Source: Chara braunii
Lineage: Eukaryota; Streptophyta; Charophyceae; Charales; Characeae
NCBI GenBank assembly: GCA_003427395.1
Contig: BFEA01000447.1
Location: forward strand, 903,502 to 935,567
Length of the DNA: 32,066 nucleotides
Reading direction: 5' to 3'
The position numbers and the translations under genes are program-made. Position 1 is the first letter of the stretch. Each line of letters begins with the position of its first letter. Below are positions 9,512 through 19,490 of this stretch, piece after piece. A model generated the notes under the pieces. The model was given only the letters and a program-made list of their open reading frames with translations, was not told the origin of the DNA and searched no databases.

Positions 9512-9576
9512 CAAGGTGTAGCGCAGTGCATCTGTTTTGGGTACAGAGGGTCATAAGTTTGAATCCTGTCTCTCTT
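9512..9576 (+). pseudogene. tRNA-Pro(UGG) relic of plant-mitochondrial type
   Basis: The sequence caaggtgtagcgcag, a perfect anticodon stem (tctgt/acaga) around the loop tttgggt with anticodon TGG at 9538-9540, and a T arm ending in gaatcctgtc resemble plant mitochondrial trnP as I know it. About ten bases of the D arm are missing and the 3' acceptor strand no longer pairs, so it cannot be functional. It may be a fragment of mitochondrial DNA inserted in the nucleus or, less likely, a SINE head. Confidence 0.55.
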
Positions 9577-10055
9577 CATTCCGAAGGTGTTGTATCGTCC
9601 AGACGGCTTTTTCTGCCCAGGAGTGACAACGACCATGGGCGGCCAGTTTTGTTGGTAAGCCATGGGTTTCAGAACACAGGTTGCACGAGTACCTTTTCCT
9701 AGTCCCTTGGTCTGCAAGGTTTTGGGGAAATATTTATGCCAAGATAAGCCCACAATGTGGTGGGCTTTCAGATACCTGGGCTCTCTGCGTTTTGTCGGCT
9801 CCCTTGTCTTTCCAGTCTTGATAATCCATTCCTTGGCCATTGCCCAGCAGAAGGTGCCTTCCACTTTCGCGGGCGTTCTAACCGGAGTTTGTTTTCTAAT
9901 ACTATCCAGCCCCGGTCTGACCCACAGTGTGTCCGTCATGCTGTGGTTGATCAGCCTTTTCTTTTAGAGGGCATTAACCTCCTGTTTGGGGTCTTTTAAC
10001 CCAAGTCCACCGTCTTGAGGCTTTCTTGTGATGTAGAGTTAGGCTAATGGCTTCA
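9577..10055. other. Unassigned sequence
   Basis: Two overlapping plus-strand frames (9662-9967 and 9757-9999) are open but show no domain. I see no other organellar sequence following the tRNA relic. Confidence 0.4.
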
Positions 10056-10141
10056 CCTGAATAGAACATACGGTGATTAAAGCTGTATTTAGCACAACTT
10101 TCAGTCTAGATAGGTGATAATGACCATATGTTCTATTCGGG
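10056..10141. mobile_element. Small inverted-repeat (MITE-like) element
   Basis: Left arm 10057-10079 (cctgaatagaacatacggtg...) is the near reverse complement of right arm 10118-10140 (...accatatgttctattcgg), about 20 paired bases around a 40-base loop. The arm motif 'gaatagaacat' matches the palindromic repeats at 6238-6310, so this is probably one family. No target duplication was established. Confidence 0.45.
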
Positions 10142-10500
10142 GGAAGACACCTTCGAGAAGCAAGCCTATCTGTTATGGATCGCCAATCCACAGGAGTCAT
10201 CTGACATTAGCGTTGAGCTGCTTCAAAGTTTTTCCAGAAGGTGACCAAATGGAGGCTAGGTACATTCCTTGGACAGTGGCCTGGGATTTTCTGCAAGGAG
10301 CCAGTTGGGTGATTAGCCTTGGCTATCAGGTTCAGGCCCATCCCTGACCATGGCCCGTCTTTATTGGATTATCCCCAAATAATGCAGGGCGTTTTCTCTG
10401 GTGGACTAGTACACCTGCTTGGATACATAGTCTCCTTGAGGCTTTTGCGGAAGGATTTTGTTTTTTTTTGTTTTTTTTTTGTGCAGAAGGGAATTCAATT
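10142..10500. other. Unassigned flank of the LINE
   Basis: No gene recognised. A T-rich tract at 10458-10480 precedes the LINE target site. Confidence 0.4.
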
Positions 10501-10502
10501 AA

Positions 10503-10512
10503 CCACCAGCCT
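10503..10512. repeat. Target-site duplication of the LINE, left copy
   Basis: ccaccagcct here is repeated exactly at 27842-27851, directly after the LINE poly(A). The bases before it read ttaa, fitting the TT/AA cleavage preference of L1 endonucleases. Confidence 0.8.
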
Positions 10513-10723
10513 TGGCTAGATGTCAGATGGCAAGACGAGGAACTGAGAATTCTTAACATCTACGCCCCCAACTCAGAAATTGAACGCCTATCCTTCTTCA
10601 GCAGCATCCAGTCCCTCATCCCAAATCCTCAACCGGTGATCATTGCAGGCGACTGGAACATGACCTTGGATCTAAACCTAGACCGCATCTCTCGATCTCA
10701 ACTGATAGGCCCTGTGACCCCCA
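10513..10723 (+). pseudogene. LINE endonuclease, N-terminal part (AP-endonuclease type)
   Basis: The frame reads ...LRILNIYAPN... and then a GDWNM motif, which match the NIYAPN and GDFN blocks of the apurinic-like endonuclease that nicks target DNA for L1 retrotransposition. The Asp and Asn of GDWN are conserved active-site positions in the family. The N-terminal third (including the QET catalytic block) is absent because the insertion is 5' truncated, and the frame is cut by the Ty3 LTR at about 10724. The rest of the domain resumes at 23891. Frame beyond 10723 runs into LTR sequence and is not LINE. Confidence 0.85.
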
Positions 10724-12124
10724 ACCTCACGCCCTGCACGACTTCCTGATCGGAGTGGAATGGGGGCCCAGAAGTGCGAAAAGGGGTGTGCCAAGGACTT
10801 TAGGAAAGTGGGGGTGGAGTCCCAGGTCGGAACTGAGATCTCCTGTGGCAAGTTTCGGGGGTATAAGCACAAGAGGGTGTGCGCAGGTCGTATTTGGCGC
10901 TTTTAATTTTCGTAAAACGAAGGGTAGACCCCGTCTCGGGGCTTGTGCACAAAAGGGAAGCTGCGGATGTCGTGCATCATAAGGCAGATGGCATGCGCAG
11001 TGCATCCCCGACTAAAGATCCCAGGGTACTTTTCCACAATCACAGCACCGACAGATCTAAACACTCTTGCATTCTCGAACAAAATCCCAACAACATTGCC
11101 CCTGCCGACGAACTCAATTTTCGTAAGCCTTCAAGCCCAAAAAATGTGAATCACCATCTCCTCTGGTTTCGCCTTCGTGGTTGGTCGTGTGGTTCGACCA
11201 GTTGTCTGCGCCACTCGGCTTTGGTGCGGGTTCGCCGAGTGAATTTCGAGGCTCGATAGGCCTGGTGCCGCCGAACTTTTCGCACGGTGTGCGGGGCCAA
11301 TAACGGGCTATGGAATTCCACGGCACCACCGTGAGTTGGTGATATGAAAGGAGGAGGTGAAAGGGAAGGAAATTGGTGGTAATAAGGACGAAGCCGGGGG
11401 ATATGAAATATTGCGTGATATAAGTATCCGGGTAATCGGGGCCCCTGGGTCGTTAGTTATGGCACAGTGAAAGTCCCCTACGCACAATCGGTCGTTCTCT
11501 GTTAGACAGGGGAATTCCGGGTTTCTTAAGTTCCCCCGTCATTTGAGTTGTTCACCCTCCCAATATTCATGATATTTCGGGTCCCTCAGACTCCCACGAT
11601 CGGAAATCCAAGAGGGAAATTCCGCAGCCATATTCGTTTAGAAAGCTCGGTCCCCTGCATCCTCCCACAGGGTTCCAGGGGAGCGCGTACGTGGGAAACG
11701 GGGGATTGGTTTAGTGTATCGATCGCGTTGGGCATACATGCAAATATTCTACTCATGCTACGTCGGGTGAGGTCCGGTCATTACATGCCATCCATATGAC
11801 AAAAAGAAGGGAAGAAGGGAACGGATCACCAACTTCTTATAGCATTCTTGGCGATCTAAAGTTAGCGATTAAACCCAATCATCCATAATGAGCATTTCCA
11901 ATCAGATCTGAGCGTATTACTCATATGAAGGAAATCCGAAAAGATCACTAATAAAAGGGAATTCACATTCATTCCATGCATACATACGAAATAAAAACGA
12001 CAAGGAAAATCCGAGACGATTTACAAGAGAAGTCCAAAAAGAAGGCCACGATAAAATCGGCCATATCAGGATCCAGAATTATACACACGAACAAAGAAAA
12101 GAACCTCATCCCACACCCACCTTT

Positions 12125-12125
<1 letters not shown>

Positions 12126-12180
<55 letters not shown>
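12126..12180. repeat. (CT)n microsatellite in the 3' LTR
   Basis: About 55 bases of CT. The matching place in the 5' LTR (22866-22884) has only 19. Confidence 0.95.
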
Positions 12181-12184
<4 letters not shown>

Positions 12185-12438
12185 CTCCCGATGCGGGCAG
12201 TCTGTCACCTCGCATCAACATAGAGAGTTCACCCCGCTTGGTTCGAGCACGCAAGCTTGGTTCGCCCGTGCGCCACAGTCTGTCGCGGCCTCGCACGTCA
12301 ACCCCGCATACCCGACACCAGCTCGTCGGACCGCCCAACTCTCGCACTCACTCACCTTCCAAACTTGCTCATTAGCCGACCCTCACTGATCGCGCTAACC
12401 TTGAAATTCTTAGAGAGCAAACTAATCTCGCTTGCAGA

Positions 12439-12445
12439 ATTTATA
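12439..12445 (-). promoter_or_regulatory. Candidate TATA box, 3' LTR copy
   Basis: Minus strand TATAAAT, identical in position and sequence to the copy at 23145-23151. Confidence 0.4.
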
Positions 12446-13190
12446 GCATGCATGCCTGCGTGAAAGGTACGGGATTAAGCCCAGGTGGGCAAGAGGAGAA
12501 AAGAGGAAGTGCCTACGTCTGCATGGCCAGGCCGCGGCGTGGGGGTCGTAGCCACACTCCATGCATCGATCCGGTCTTGCAGGCGCTCCGGCCAATCANA
12601 ACAGAGTATGCGAGGCGAGGAAGAAGAAGAAGGCGGGCAAACACGAGGAAACCAAGAAAGAAGAAAGATACAGTTACAATCGCGCCCGCCAAAAACGACA
12701 GTTGCACAAGATTAAGGGTGCGATCTAGTCAGAGCCCAGTTCCCAGCGCAGCAAAATACGTGCGAGCGCGGCGCATTAAAATTAAGCGTACCTAAATTCC
12801 TAGCCTAAGTCCTAATTGCAAAAGGAAATTCCAAAAAAGAGAAAAAACAATTCCGCGAGCCCATGGGGGCTTGACATCAGTTGAAAATTCAAAAACGATA
12901 TTCCCGTGCGATGATCGCGCCAAAAATTCCCAGTGCTCACAACAGAACAAGAAAGAAGCTATGGTACAATTATTTCTCGCGCTCGTCATGGCGCGGCCAC
13001 CCAACCGTTGGCACGGGATTTTCTCGACACCGATCCGACAACTTCCAGCAGAAAATGAAAAGAAACAAGGACATTCATGCAATTTGCCTGCTCGACCCAT
13101 CATTCGCACACTTCACCCATCCGACCCGTTGTATCTCCCCAAGCAGCTTCGTGCAGAAACTCGCGCGATCACAAAAAATAGTTTGTCACA

Positions 13191-13827
13191 TATGTGATGC
13201 CCAGGGGGTTCCAATCTTGAGCAAGCTCCTGCTTGCTCTCTCATGAAGCACCGATCGGTTGATCCGACGATCGGCGCGGAGCTGATATGTGCCACTCACC
13301 GTAGGATCTGAGTGTGGAAGTCATCCAACGTGGCATGCGCCCCGCTCAATCCAAAATGTTGCCAGGGAATGGTATTCTGATAACGGGTGGAGGTGGTGGT
13401 GGATGGACTTGTGGAAGAGGAGGTATGAAGCGGCGAATCTCCCTGTCACTGGTGGGGATCCGGGTGTAATGGACGGTGCGGTGGATACAAGGGAATCGGG
13501 GGTTGGCGCGTTGATGGGGGAGAGAGGCGAGATAGTCGGGATAGAGAGTAGGGAGGGTGTGTGGGATTGCAGCGTGGAAGCTCTCATAATTTTCACAGGC
13601 GGGAATTGTACCCGATGATGCAATAAACTTCTATATTATTATATTCCCGCCAGGCCGCGCTGAAGAGAAGGACATGGAGAGGGATGGAGGCGACGAAGGA
13701 ACGGGTGGGTAGCATGCGGGACACGATAAGGCGGGTGGCGTAAAACTGGTGGAAGAGAGTGGGCGGGAAGGGGCACCATCCATCTGGGAACGAGGTTCGA
13801 CCTAGGAGTTCGTGGGTTGTGAGGAAG
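13191..13827. other. Gene-free interval between extra ORF and 3' LTR
   Basis: I see no polypurine tract directly beside the LTR; the minus strand reads ...CCCCTGGGCATCACATA before TGTGAC. An inverted repeat, ggcgggaat (13598-13606) and attcccgcc (13643-13651), encloses an AT-rich loop. A 128-codon minus-strand frame at 13593-13979 partly overlaps the extra ORF in another frame and has no recognisable domain. Confidence 0.5.
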
Positions 13828-15342
13828 TCAAGGGGACGACGGGATAACGACCGGGGACGAAGCCCGATTGCCGGCATTTCCACGAAGGCGAAGGGTGGCT
13901 CGTGATGGCGAAGAAGACGAGGCCGGGGATTCACTTCTTCTGCGGCGTCAACTTCTTGATCCCTCCACTGCGGCTCCATTGGAATCTTCGCATGGCGGCT
14001 CCAGATTCAGCGATGGATCGCCCAACAGCAGTTGTGGTGGCAGTCCTTCAGAATCCTCTACCGGCCGCTTGCCCTCCGCTGTCTCTCGCCTTCGCTGAGC
14101 TTCCGCCTCCTCCTCTGCCCTGCTTCGCGGTGGATGGACGCTCAGCTCCTGCGCTCCGCCTTCCTCCGATCCGCTTTCCTCTTCCTCTGACCCAGTGTAG
14201 TCGGGATCGTCCTGATTAGTGCCCGATTCTTCTTCTTCCAACTCTTCCCCTTCTTCTTCTTCTCCGTAGCTGGCTTCTATTGCGTTCCCTCGCCGGATGA
14301 AGGGATCCCATTGTGTGAGATCGGTGATGTCAATCTCGAGATAGGGGCTCGAGGACGGGTAAAAGCAATTATCTTCGTCCAGCTCCGTATACAAGGACCA
14401 CAGCAGATGGGGCGCAAGCGTGCGAGTGAGCCCGTTCGTCCCCGGCTTCTCGTCACACCTCGACAGAATATCAAGGGGCAAATCGTCCACCAGCTGCGCC
14501 AAGAACACCAACACCTCGTCGGTGATTGCATCCAAATGACCTTCCTCCACCTTGTCGAATAGTATCCCCAACAGTTCTCCCTCCGTACTCGTCTGCCAAG
14601 CCTGCACGATTAACAGCTCTACCTCGTCGTCCGGGACCTCACCCCCTTCAAACTCGGGCGTTGGCTCCGCCCAATGAAACACCACGCACACCAAACAGAA
14701 GTTGAGCTCCACGTACGCGTCCCACCACTTGGTCCACTTGTCTTCGTCCAAGATGGGTACGCTAAGCTCCCGGATTCGGAAGGAGAGGGCGGGATCGATA
14801 GCAGATTGCCAGAGGGTGGGGAGATTAGACGGAAGGTTAAAAAGGGGAGAGACGATGACAGTTCATTGGGGCCCCTCGAAGGGGAGGAGCTCCGGGAGAA
14901 GGATCTCTGGCGCGCTGCTGGAGGTGCGGAGTTGGATGTCTATGTCGTTCGTGGCCACGATCCTCTCCTCCCGCCGGGCCACCAACTCGACCCACGTGGC
15001 CGTGATCTCCTCGGCCCAACCCCGCAGCTGCTGATAGATGTCCGCATGGATCGCGGAGTGCAGCGTCGTAATATCACCTGAGAAGGTGACGATGACGGAC
15101 ACGTGGCTGACACCGGGCGATCACAGGCGCTGGGAAACCGAAATCTCGGCCAGTACACGCGTCGCTCCCACGTGTACGAAACGAAACTCCGCTGCCGCGT
15201 GGATGGCCGCTGTGCTGAAGAAGGCTGCAAATCGAAGAAGATCGGGGCTCAACCGCGGTCGCTGCACTTGCCGGATTGTCGCTATACGCCCCCTCGGGGT
15301 CATCAAACGCTCGTTGATCACCTGCTCCGTTGAAAAACTCAT
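13828..15342 (-). pseudogene. Extra acidic ORF downstream of pol (ORF3), function unknown
   Basis: One minus-strand frame runs from the ATG at 15340-15342 to a TGA at 13828, about 500 codons, broken only by three TGA codons (15121, 14863, 13948). Between the stops the frame still reads as coherent protein. Parts in order: an N-terminal region starting MSFSTEQVINERL; a middle helical region with many Leu, Glu and Asp; a strongly acidic Glu/Asp/Ser tract (about 14140-14270); an Arg/Glu-rich segment; and past the last TGA an Arg/Ser-rich tail (RRRRSESPASSSS). No transmembrane helix or signal peptide is apparent, so it does not look like an envelope protein. The ATG overlaps the pol stop as ATGA in a GCCATGA context, suggesting termination-reinitiation. 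I do not recognise the family. Confidence 0.65.
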
Positions 15343-16330
15343 GGCGATGGAGGCGGAGTCGAAGACGACGGTTGTGAGGGGAAGGAGGATTCTAGAGAGT
15401 CGTCGTCCTCATCTTGGCCGAGGGACGATGCAGACGAAGGAGGAGAAGGGGAAGAAGGGAGAGAACGAAGGTAGGATATGTGTCGAATGATCGGACGAGC
15501 CGATCGACTTCCCGACACCTCCGACGCAAGCCGTACCGTGTTCACCCCGCTTGGACCTAGCTCTACCACACGAAATCACCCAAAGAATCGTGGCGCTAGC
15601 TTGCCTTGGCGAGCACATTTCTTCACCTGCACCATGTGCCCTAATTTGTACTGGGGCCGAGGCCCAGCATTCCCATTTCGAGCCTCATAACTCCAAACCT
15701 GTCTACCGTGGGCCATTTTCGTCATCCGTTGTCTTTTTCGGGCCAGTTGGGGGAGGACCTTTTCCATCAACTCCAATTGGGGTTGGGCCTTATCCTTAAT
15801 TGTCGCCCTAGTGGTCCGTCGTGGGAGGGCCGTCTCATCATTTAGGCTTGGTAGGGCTACACAGGGTAGGCTATTGGTCCATAGTTGGAAGGGGGTCGGA
15901 CCCGTGGACTCGTGGGGTGTCCCCCGGTAGATAGCCAAGATATGGTCCACGATATCAGACCAAGGCCTCGTGTCATTGGCCGCGATATTACATCGCAGGG
16001 TGGTCTTAATCACTCGATTGGCGTTCTCTACCAGTCCGGTGGATTGTGACTTGTGGGTTGCAGTGTTGCGAATGGAGACACCATGTAGGACCAGATTCCT
16101 CAAGACTTCCCCTCTAAATTATGCCCCATTATCCGTCAGGATCTCCTCGATATCCTGGTGCATCCTGAGAAAACGGTTGACGTATCGCACGATTTTGGCC
16201 GCCTGTCGCGTCTTACACGGATAGGCCTCGATCCACTTCGAGAAATGGTCTACAAAAACCAAAAGGATTGAATACTCGCAACTATCGGGTCCAGGGGGCA
16301 CGACAATATCGGTGGTATCCATGCTGACTC
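15339..16330 (-). pseudogene. Ty3 integrase, catalytic core and C-terminal part
   Basis: The core inserts cDNA into the host genome. The first catalytic Asp is in the MDTTD stretch just below 16322, followed by FVDHFSKWIEAYP; the second is in LTDNGA near 16125; the Glu is in STGLVENANRVIK in the 15576-16103 frame. So the D, D and E positions are all present. After the core comes a C-terminal region with KLGHMVQVKK, then FRVVELGP and HISYLR, the usual positions of the GPY/F module; no chromodomain follows, only an acidic Ser/Pro tail. Breaks: a frameshift near 16325, TAA at 16119 (right after DNGA) and TGA at 15576. The frame ends at 15339, overlapping ORF3. Confidence 0.88.
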
Positions 16331-16985
16331 TTGAAACGGTCGTTCAACCACGGTAGGGACTATCGATCTAGGCGGCTGAATCGGTGCCCTGTCAGCGGCG
16401 CAGACGGAGCAGTTTCGGACAATGAATTTAACATCGTCACAAATATTGGACCAATACCATTCATTTTTATCGATCGCCGCCTCCGTGATCCGGATGGCGA
16501 AGTGGGCCGCAGTCTCCTCGTGGGCCGACTTAACCCAGTCGTACCTCATGAACGGATGAGGCACGACCATCCAGATCTTGGTACTGTCCGTTTTCCGCTT
16601 TTCTAACAATCCTTCATTCCATCGATAGTCCCGTGCTCTCTCATTGGCCCTCCTCCGGTCCTCCTTGGTGAAGTCTGGAAGGGAGTTCCCAACTACGGTA
16701 GCTATCAGGGCGACATCTGTCCAGACCTCAACCCTTCTAAACCGTTGGGCTTTTTCCAACCCTTCAGACGTGGCTTCGAGGAATCGAGCCTCCGTCGAAA
16801 TCTTATTAGTTCGACACAAGGGGCATAACCAGGGTTTGGCCGTGTTTCTGCACTGGATGCAGGAGCTATAAGCTCTCGAGACACAACGCTGACAATCTAC
16901 CCATTCGACATATCCTTCCCCAGTAGGACGCATAGAAACCGAATAAACTTTCGAAATTGCTTCACAGAAATAACAGAATTTATCG
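16250..16985 (-). pseudogene. PHD-finger-like cluster plus integrase HHCC zinc domain
   Basis: Reading down the minus strand from about 16975, paired cysteines come as CYFC, then WVDCQRC, SSCIQC and PWLCPLC (to 16814). The spacing, with Trp before the second pair and before the last pair, is that of a PHD finger; the expected histidine is a Tyr (TAT, one C-to-T step from CAT). About 75 residues later comes the standard integrase zinc domain: HEETAAH, then CSVC, with the usual spacing. PHD fingers bind histone H3 tails, so by family knowledge this could direct integration; that is inference. The frame ends at a stop (16250) after a shift near 16325, where the core continues in another frame. 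Confidence 0.6.
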
Positions 16986-17153
16986 GGCAGGGAGAGAAGA
17001 GACGAAGACGAAGGGGGACGAAGGGGGAGAAAGAGGGCCTTCGGAATTACCTTCGTGCCCCGTCGCCATTGCGATTGCCAATCAGTTCTTAGTGGGTCGA
17101 GGGAGGATGGCCACCTATCCGTACGAGAGCTCGCCGTTCAGTTCTGGCTCCTT

Positions 17154-17690
17154 TCACAGTGCAATCTTGTCGCCCTTGGCCACCTTGTTGGGCCGATGCA
17201 ATCGTGGCAGCCCGTCAGCGTTGCCGTGCCTTTCCGTCTTCTGGTGAACGATGTCAAAATCATACTCTTGCAGCCGCACAGCCCAGCATCCAATCATGCC
17301 CGTGTAGTTGGTAAGCTTCTTGAGGGCCAGCAAGGGCTCATGATCCGTGACGAGGAGAAAAATTTGTGTCCGTATAGATACGGATGGTAATGTTGGATTC
17401 CGTAGACAACTGCGTAACATTCTCCTTGTGGTGCCGAATCATTTCTTCTCTCGTCCGGTACTGTTCGCGAAGCATACTCGATGACGTGTTTGTGGCCGTC
17501 TTTCCCCTTCTGAGCCAGAATAGCGGAGATTGCTTCAGGCTGCCAATCCGTAATGAGTATGAACTGTTTTTCAGGGTCGGGCCGGATCAAAATAGGCGTC
17601 GTAGCCAAGGCTTCCTTCAAGGGGACAAAGGCCTGCTGACATTCCGCGTCCCAATTCAGTGGCTGGTCCTTCCGTAAGAGATTCGTTAGA
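17154..17690 (-). pseudogene. Ty3 RNase H domain
   Basis: RNase H removes the RNA strand during reverse transcription. The frame 17294-17620 contains ITDWQPEAISAILAQ, HVIEYASRTV and GECYAVVYGIQHYHPYLYG, typical of Ty3 RNase H; the first catalytic Asp is in ITDWQ and the Glu in GECYA. After a frameshift near 17360 the other frame (17154-17420) continues with LVTDHEPLLAL, GMIGCWAVRLQEYDF and NADGLPRL, the conserved end of the domain. It directly follows RT in the pol order. Confidence 0.9.
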
Positions 17691-18760
17691 GGCCGTGCGA
17701 TAGCAGCAAAACCCTTGATAAATCATCGGTAGTATGAGGCCAGTCCCAGAAAGGCCCGGGCCTGCGTCAATGTTGTAGGCGTGGGGGCTTCTCGGACCGC
17801 CGTGACCTTTCTCGAATCCCGTCGCAAGCCTCCTCGCGTCACCACGTACCCCAAAAATGAGATTTCCGAGAGGAAAAACTCACTTTTTCCAAATGCAATC
17901 TTGAAACCAGCATCCTTCAATGCCCCGAGTGTCCACTCAATGTGCTGAGCATGACCATGGAATGATTCCGAGTAAACTAGGATAATGTCCATATACACAA
18001 TGACGCAAAAGTTAATCATGCCCTGCGTCAGTTAAGTCTTGTTGACAAAATTCTGAAACGTGATGTTCATCGCTCTCTGAAACGTGGCTGGGGCATTGCA
18101 AATTCTCATCGGGCAGCAAAGCCACTGCCAAGCACTCTCAAATAACACGAAGGTCATCTTTGGCCGATCTTCCTCCTTAACCAGAATATGGTGAAATCCA
18201 TGACGAATATCAAACTTACTAAAGTAATTAGCACAGCCAATCACATCCTGCAGATCATCAATCTTGGAAAGGGGATACACATCCTTGATCGTTATATCAT
18301 TCAATTTTGATAGTCGATACAAATGCGAATTGACCCGTTTTTCCTCGGAACTAAAACCACGGGAAATGACCAAGGTCCAGTTGCTGGTTCGATCCACCCA
18401 ATAGCCTCAAATTCTCGGATCCTTTCTAACGCGATCTTTCGTTCGGTGAGTGAATATTGGTATAGTTTGCAATGGATCGGCGGATGAGTTCCAGTGTGAA
18501 TTGCATGTTGGACGACCAAGGACAGTCCGATGTCCGTGTCCGTTACACTAATCGCCTCCTAATATTCAGTTAGTATATCAGCAATCAATCGATGAATCTC
18601 ATTCGGTACATACTGCGGTACGTGTAACTCGTATGGTTGCCCATGTATAGTAACTGCTACTTGTTTCGTGTTCACCCTTTTATTGTTTTCCGTCGGGGGA
18701 TCGGAAAATGAAGGAATTATCCGATCGCCAAGAGAATACGGTAGCAATCATTTGTGCGTC
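17691..18760 (-). pseudogene. Ty3 reverse transcriptase with mutated YMDD
   Basis: Blocks in order: VLVPRKNGSIRICIDY; LNDITIKDVYPL; FSKFDIRHGFHHI (first catalytic Asp); the region before FQNFVNKT; VYMDIILVYS; SFLGYVVTRGGL; and ARAFLGLASYYR. The catalytic YMDD reads YMDI (17984-17995), so the second Asp is lost and the enzyme would be dead even without the other breaks. Stops lie at 18559 and 18032 (TAA) and at 17723 (TGA), with a frameshift near 18305. Apart from these the conserved regions are well preserved and in the Ty3 order. Confidence 0.92.
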
Positions 18761-19490
18761 TTCTTCCGGGATGGCCACATGTTCCTCTGGGGTCACGGCA
18801 TCGCTGATATCCCGCCAATGCACCGGCCTTTCAAGGATTTTGATTTCGAGCTCGTAGATCGTAGGATCGTCGCGTTCAGGGGGTTCCAAAGCTTCGCTTT
18901 CGGCCCCTATGCGTAGCAATCGCACCTCCTTTCTCGGAGTCAGCAAGGAGCGAGGTAGCCCTGTAATGTCGCAGAACGCCGTCTTGTCTCGATATCTCGA
19001 GAGAAGAGGAGCCGTGGCTTTGTATAGGGTTCGAGGGGGTTCCCAAGGAATCAACCATGCGGGATACTTGTATGAGTGGTTCCCCGAAGATTAAAGCTCG
19101 AGTCCGTTGCAGGTTCTTTTTCGTGAGGACGAACGTTTTCGTTGTCTTCTGTCGGGCGGGGTAGCGGATCCATCGGTGCACCATATCTTTGATTACGAGA
19201 CCTGTGTCATCCTCGCTACCGGAAGAGTTGTTGGGCAGCTTGGGTTCCTTCTCTTTTGGATCTTTTTCGAGGCTCGGCTCTTTCCACGTGATCACTCGAA
19301 GAGATCCCCTGATCTCAGGTGAGGGTTTCAGAGGTAGCATGGTTCGGAGAGTTAATCTCATTGGGATGACATACGGTTTCCCGCCCGTGTTTCGAAGAAT
19401 GACCGATCGCCTTTCAAAATCCAGGTTAGCCCGTAGTGCCATGAGGGTTGGCGATCCCAGGAGGACATTGTAGGTGTTCACATCCAACAC
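18761..19490 (-). pseudogene. Pol linker between protease and RT
   Basis: The frame 18876-19490 starts with DVNTYNVLLGSPTLMALRA, matching the end of retropepsin domains (the V-I-L-G position), then runs into a charged linker with no known domain (KDPKEKEPKL...). After a frameshift near 19050 the frame 18680-19054 continues the linker to the RT. It was probably part of one gag-pol or pol reading frame. Confidence 0.65.

Larger units (their letters stand above)
10724..13190 (-). repeat. 3' LTR of the Ty3 element
   Basis: Collinear with 21459-23890. On the minus strand it starts TGTGAC (canonical TG) but ends ...GTGAGGT rather than CA. It is 35 bp longer than its partner, which is accounted for by the longer CT tract (12126-12180). 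The 109-126 codon frames inside it are open in both LTRs only in part and show no domain. An ambiguous base lies at 12599. Confidence 0.92.

Noticed and set aside
10724-13190. Independent genes within the LTRs (several 70-137 codon frames)
   Set aside because: Frames differ between the two LTR copies, show no domain, and follow from LTR duplication.
13828-15342. Envelope-like gene of a Ty3 element
   Set aside because: No signal peptide, transmembrane helix or fusion-like segment is visible; the product is acidic with an Arg-rich tail.
15339-15570. Chromodomain at the end of integrase
   Set aside because: After the GPY/F-like region the frame is Ser/Pro-rich and acidic without the aromatic cage pattern.
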